Assembly: GCA_022511355.1 (NCBI GenBank) | Contig: JAFLRS010000070.1 | Span: 1-9,251 of the forward strand | Direction: 5' to 3' | Origin: Alistipes sp. | Lineage (GTDB): Bacteria > Bacteroidota > Bacteroidia > Bacteroidales > Rikenellaceae | Length of the DNA stretch: 9,251 nucleotides | Shown: piece after piece, positions 6,083-9,251 of the stretch | How positions within the stretch are numbered: position 1 is the first letter of the stretch | How the letters are laid out: each line of letters starts with the position of its first letter | Made by a program: the position numbers and the translations under genes | Notes under the pieces: model-generated | Seen by the model: only the letters and a program-made list of their open reading frames with translations | Databases searched by the model: none | What the model was told of the DNA's origin: nothing

Positions 6083-8287
6083 ATGCTCGAACAATACAAC
6101 AAATTAAGGGATTACATCCGCAACAACTATTCGGAAACCACGCAACAGGCCGTGGACAAAGCTCTCGCATTCGCGGAAGAACGACTCGCCGGACGTATGC
6201 GCTATGACGGCTCACCCATGCCCGCTCACGGCGCCGCCGTCGCCATGATAGTGGTTTCGGAGATAGGATTGGGACGCAATTCGGCCGTGGCCGCCATAAT
6301 TCACGACGTGGTGCGCATCGCCGACAAAGAAAAAGACCCCGAACTCGTACAACTGCTCGAAGAGATTCGCACACTCTTCGGCGACGAAGTGGTGGGCATA
6401 ACCGTCGGACTGTCGAACATCTCGGCCATAAAACTCAAAGTATCGAAAGAACAGGCCTCCGACTTCCGCGACATGATCGTCTCCTACTCCGAAGATCCGC
6501 GCGTAATCCTTATCAAACTCGCAGACCGACTCGAGGTTATGCGCAGCCTCGATACCTTCCCCAAAGAGAAACGACGCAAAAAGAGCTGGGAAAGCATGAA
6601 CCTCTATGCACAGATAGCTCACAAACTCGGACTCTACAACATAAAGAGCGAACTCGAAGATGTGTCGCTCTCCTATCTCGAACCCGAAGATTTCAACGCC
6701 ATAAAAACCAAACTCGAACAGACCGAATCGGAACGTCAGAGCTTTATAGCCAAATTCATAGAACCTATTACCGGTCAGCTCGATTCGCTCGGCATAAAGT
6801 ACCACATAAAAAGCCGCACCAAATCCATATTCTCGATATGGAACAAAATGCGCAAACAACGCGTACCCTTCGAAGGCGTCTACGACATATTCGCAATACG
6901 AATCATTATCGACTGTCCGCGCGAAGCCGAAAAGCGGCAGTGCTGGACCGTATACTCCGTCGTCAGCGACATCTACACCCCCAACACCGAACGTATGCGC
7001 GACTGGATAACCATCCCCAAATCGAACGGTTACGAATCGCTGCATACCACCGTCTCGGCAGGCGAAGGTCGCTGGGTCGAAATCCAGATACGCACCGAAC
7101 GCATGAACGACGTCGCCGAACGGGGCATCGCCGCACACTGGCGCTACAAAGGCGTGAATCAGGGCGGACAGACCAGCGAACAGTGGCTCACGCGGCTGCG
7201 CGAACTGCTCGAAGATACCACACATTCGCTCGCACAGCGTTTCGAAGCCAAACCCGCAACCGGCGAAATATTCGTATTCACCCCCAACGGCGACATACGA
7301 AAACTCCCCGAAGGCGCAACACTCCTCGATTTCGCATTCGACATACACACCAATCTCGGTTCAACCTGCTCGGGCGGCAAAGTGAACGGTCGCGCCGTAC
7401 CTATCCGCGAAGTGCTAAAAAACGGAGATATAGCCGAAATATTCACGCAGAAAAACCAAATACCCAAAGCCGATTGGCTCAACTTCGTCGTCACGTCGAA
7501 GGCCCGAAACAAAATCAAGTCGTTCCTGCGTGAGGAACAGGCCAAAAATGCCAAGTCGGGTCGCGAAGAACTGGAACGCAAAATCAAAAACTGGAAACTC
7601 GCCATAACCATCGACGAAGCAGTAGCCTATCTGGTCAAATTCTATCGTCTGCGCACGGGAACCATCCTCTACGAATCGGTGGCCACACAACGCATCGACC
7701 TCGCCGACATAAAAGAGGTCCTCGCACGACATATCTCGGGCGAAGCAGCCGAAGAAAGACGCGCAGCACTCGCCGAAGCCGAAGCCGAAAAACAAAAACA
7801 AACAGCAGGCAATCGGCGCGAATCATCCTCGGGCGACGCTCTCGTCATCGACGAAAAAATCAACAACATCGAATACAAATTAGCCAAGTGCTGCAACCCC
7901 ATCAAAGGCGACGACATATTCGGATTCGTGACCATTAATTCGGGCATCACCATTCACCGCACCGACTGCCCCAATGCCCGACGAATGAAAGAACAGTATC
8001 CCTACCGCATAATGGCAGCACGTTGGCGCGGCAATGCCGACGGTTCATTCCGCGCTACGGTCACCATCGTCGCGCAGGATTCGGCAGGCGTAGCCAACAA
8101 AATCACCGAAGTTATAAGTCGGGATTTGAAGCTCAATATGCGTTCGATGAGTTTCTCTTCGCGTGCCGACGGCAGCGTCACGGGAACCGTGAATGTCGAA
8201 GTTCCGAGTGCCGCCACCGTAGATACTCTTATTCATTCGCTTATGCGAATCAAAGGCGTACAAAGAGCTTATCGCGTGAATAATTAG
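6083..8287 (+). CDS. rsh: Long RelA/SpoT homologue (RSH), (p)ppGpp synthetase with altered hydrolase domain
   Basis: A 734-residue stringent-response enzyme that makes, and possibly degrades, (p)ppGpp. The domains are in the usual order. The HD hydrolase region (about 30-200) keeps His49, His74-Asp75 and Asp148. However, the Glu-Asp pair expected after HDVV reads Arg78-Ile79, and the HN of LADRLHN reads Glu151-Val152. The synthetase (about 230-355) keeps RTKSIFSIWNKM, YD (267-268), NGYESLHTT and EIQIRT with Glu333; its RMRD (304-307) resembles the RxKD type of Rel/SpoT rather than the ExDD type of RelA. The TGS domain is at 395-457. A helical region follows, with a Glu/Ala/Lys-rich linker at 553-585. 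The Cys-rich zinc-finger domain has Cys603, Cys604, His625 and Cys629. The C-terminal ACT domain spans 656-731. Many Bacteroidota are thought to carry a second RSH with a conventional HDVVED site, so this may be a synthetase-biased paralogue. It is a full-length gene with no frameshift. Confidence 0.95.
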   Translation: MLEQYNKLRDYIRNNYSETTQQAVDKALAFAEERLAGRMRYDGSPMPAHGAAVAMIVVSEIGLGRNSAVAAIIHDVVRIADKEKDPELVQLLEEIRTLFGDEVVGITVGLSNISAIKLKVSKEQASDFRDMIVSYSEDPRVILIKLADRLEVMRSLDTFPKEKRRKKSWESMNLYAQIAHKLGLYNIKSELEDVSLSYLEPEDFNAIKTKLEQTESERQSFIAKFIEPITGQLDSLGIKYHIKSRTKSIFSIWNKMRKQRVPFEGVYDIFAIRIIIDCPREAEKRQCWTVYSVVSDIYTPNTERMRDWITIPKSNGYESLHTTVSAGEGRWVEIQIRTERMNDVAERGIAAHWRYKGVNQGGQTSEQWLTRLRELLEDTTHSLAQRFEAKPATGEIFVFTPNGDIRKLPEGATLLDFAFDIHTNLGSTCSGGKVNGRAVPIREVLKNGDIAEIFTQKNQIPKADWLNFVVTSKARNKIKSFLREEQAKNAKSGREELERKIKNWKLAITIDEAVAYLVKFYRLRTGTILYESVATQRIDLADIKEVLARHISGEAAEERRAALAEAEAEKQKQTAGNRRESSSGDALVIDEKINNIEYKLAKCCNPIKGDDIFGFVTINSGITIHRTDCPNARRMKEQYPYRIMAARWRGNADGSFRATVTIVAQDSAGVANKITEVISRDLKLNMRSMSFSSRADGSVTGTVNVEVPSAATVDTLIHSLMRIKGVQRAYRVNN

Positions 8288-8375
8288 CGATTTTTCGCTG
8301 CTTCGGCCGCAATTTTATGTCGCTTTTGACCGTTTCTTTCTGTCTTCTTGAACGGAGAGGAACGATTAAAAACAA

Positions 8376-8402
8376 AAAAGGATGCCGAAACGGCATCCTT
8401 TT
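8376..8402. terminator. Bidirectional intrinsic terminator between convergent genes
   Basis: The arms AAAAGGATGCCG (8376-8387) and CGGCATCCTTTT (8391-8402) pair perfectly over 12 bp around an AAA loop. The right arm ends in T4 on the plus strand, and the run of six A at 8374-8379 gives a U tract on the minus strand. It therefore fits termination of both the RSH gene (89 nt upstream) and the minus-strand lipoprotein gene (19 nt away). The rest of the 134-nt gap shows only a weak 5-bp inverted repeat at 8286-8299. Confidence 0.85.
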
Positions 8403-8421
8403 ACAATAACAAAACCTAATA

Positions 8422-9225
8422 TTAAGGAATAAGCGCAACCCGAAAGCCGCTACCGCTGTCACGGTAGTCCGCAGCCTCGCCGCCACGACTCGAAACACGA
8501 CAATCACGTACATCGGCAAACCAACTGCCGCCGCGACGCACACGGGACGAACCTGATGAAGGACCCGCAGGATTGATTGTATCCGACTCGTCATATTTGT
8601 TGCGATACCGGTCCTGACACCACTCTAATGCATTGCCGCTCATATCGTACAATCCGAGTTCATTCGGCAGTTTTGTTTTAACGGAATGAATGCTGTTATC
8701 GCTATTGTAAAAGTGCCATGCAACATCGTCTGAATCATTGCTTCCGCTGTATTTGAACCCTTTGCTCTTCTTTCCTCCCCGAGCGGCATACTCCCACTGG
8801 GCTTCGGTGGGAAGCATATATTTTCTGCCGGTCAATTCACTCAACTTTTCGCAGAACTCCTTTGCATCATTCCAGCTGACATTTTCAACAGGCAAATCCT
8901 CGCCTTCGGAACAGCTCGGATTAGAACCCATGACTTTCCTCCATTGCGATTGGGTGACTTCGCACTCGGCAATATAGAACGAATCGAGAGTTATTGCACG
9001 AACGGGGTATTCATTAGGGGAGTCACAATCATTCGCATCGTCTTCCTGCTCGGCAGTCGCACCCATCGAAAAAGCTCCGCCCTCGACGAAAATCATCTTC
9101 ATATCGAGACCCGAAACGGTCTCGACAAAGGTCTCGCCATAAACAGCACCTTTATTTGTTTCGTTATTTTTGTCACAACCTGCAAGCAACGCGGGGCACA
9201 GCAGCATAAATAAAAGTTTTTTCAT
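8422..9225 (-). CDS. SUMF1/formylglycine-generating-enzyme-fold lipoprotein, probably without FGE activity
   Basis: A 267-residue predicted lipoprotein. It starts MKKLLFMLL and carries a lipobox LLAGC with Cys17, so it should be lipid-anchored, followed by a flexible DKNNETNKG tether. The SUMF1 (FGE-sulfatase) fold begins at about residue 42 with MIFVEGGAFSMGA. It continues with FYIAECEVTQSQWRKVMG, LPVENVSWNDAKEFCEKLSE, YMLPTEAQWEYAARGG, GLYDMSGNALEWC and RVRRGGSWF (228-236). True FGE enzymes use two cysteines after the GGS motif. Aligned on GGSY/GGSW, the first position is Ala237 and only the second, Cys242, remains, so conversion of sulfatase Cys to formylglycine is unlikely. Bacteroidota have many such SUMF1-fold lipoproteins, some tied to gliding/secretion (GldK-like) and most of unknown role. 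The minus-strand leader at 9226-9251 is A/T-rich with no promoter box visible inside the window, so its promoter lies outside. The gene reads convergently to the RSH gene. Confidence 0.9.
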   Translation of the reverse strand: MKKLLFMLLCPALLAGCDKNNETNKGAVYGETFVETVSGLDMKMIFVEGGAFSMGATAEQEDDANDCDSPNEYPVRAITLDSFYIAECEVTQSQWRKVMGSNPSCSEGEDLPVENVSWNDAKEFCEKLSELTGRKYMLPTEAQWEYAARGGKKSKGFKYSGSNDSDDVAWHFYNSDNSIHSVKTKLPNELGLYDMSGNALEWCQDRYRNKYDESDTINPAGPSSGSSRVRRGGSWFADVRDCRVSSRGGEAADYRDSGSGFRVALIP

Positions 9226-9251
9226 TGTTTTATTGTTTTTAATGGTTAATA

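Noticed and set aside
6212..7348. A 378-codon minus-strand open frame opposite the RSH gene
   Set aside because: It is antisense to conserved RSH domains, rich in Phe/Gly/Tyr/Val as expected from mirrored codons, and has no motif or promoter.
8286..8299. Small inverted repeat AGCGA-TTTT-TCGCT at the RSH stop codon
   Set aside because: A 5-bp stem with no T tract is too weak to call; the strong hairpin at 8376-8402 explains termination.

Overview
The window looks like chromosomal core DNA from a fairly GC-rich member of the Bacteroidales, most like Alistipes/Rikenellaceae. This is an inference from three things: promoter boxes of the Bacteroidota type (TAnnTTTG) ahead of two genes, Bacteroidota-style protein families (a TonB receptor-plug relative, a SUMF1-fold lipoprotein, a compact XseA), and starts without clear Shine-Dalgarno sequences. 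No mobile element, CRISPR array, tRNA, rRNA or integrase is visible.

Layout. (1) 1-2046, plus strand: the C-terminal part of leuS (leucyl-tRNA synthetase), cut by the window edge, followed with no spacer by a secreted alpha/beta-hydrolase (esterase-like). (2) 2080-6058, plus strand: a promoter, then a tightly packed run of prfA (release factor RF1), a small exported protein joining a TonB-receptor plug-like segment to a TonB C-terminal-like domain, xseA and xseB (both subunits of exonuclease VII), and a methyltransferase with a Cys-rich zinc-ribbon-like N-terminus. After prfA the gaps are 36, 3, 3 and 4 nt, so this run is probably one transcript. (3) 6068-8287, plus strand: a long RelA/SpoT homologue (RSH) with a promoter -7 box only 7 nt before its start codon. 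Its (p)ppGpp synthetase half keeps the key motifs, but its HD hydrolase half has lost several catalytic positions. (4) 8376-8402: a perfect 12-bp hairpin flanked by A and T tracts, which fits a bidirectional terminator between convergent genes. (5) 8422-9225, minus strand: a SUMF1/FGE-fold lipoprotein that keeps only one of the two FGE active-site cysteines.

How the genes relate: leuS, prfA and RSH belong to translation and its stringent control. xseAB degrades single-stranded DNA in repair. The other genes concern the cell envelope or an unknown methylation. I see no single new multi-gene system. The most interesting items are the plug/TonB-C hybrid, the RSH with an eroded hydrolase site and a near-leaderless start, and the zinc-ribbon methyltransferase in the xseAB operon.
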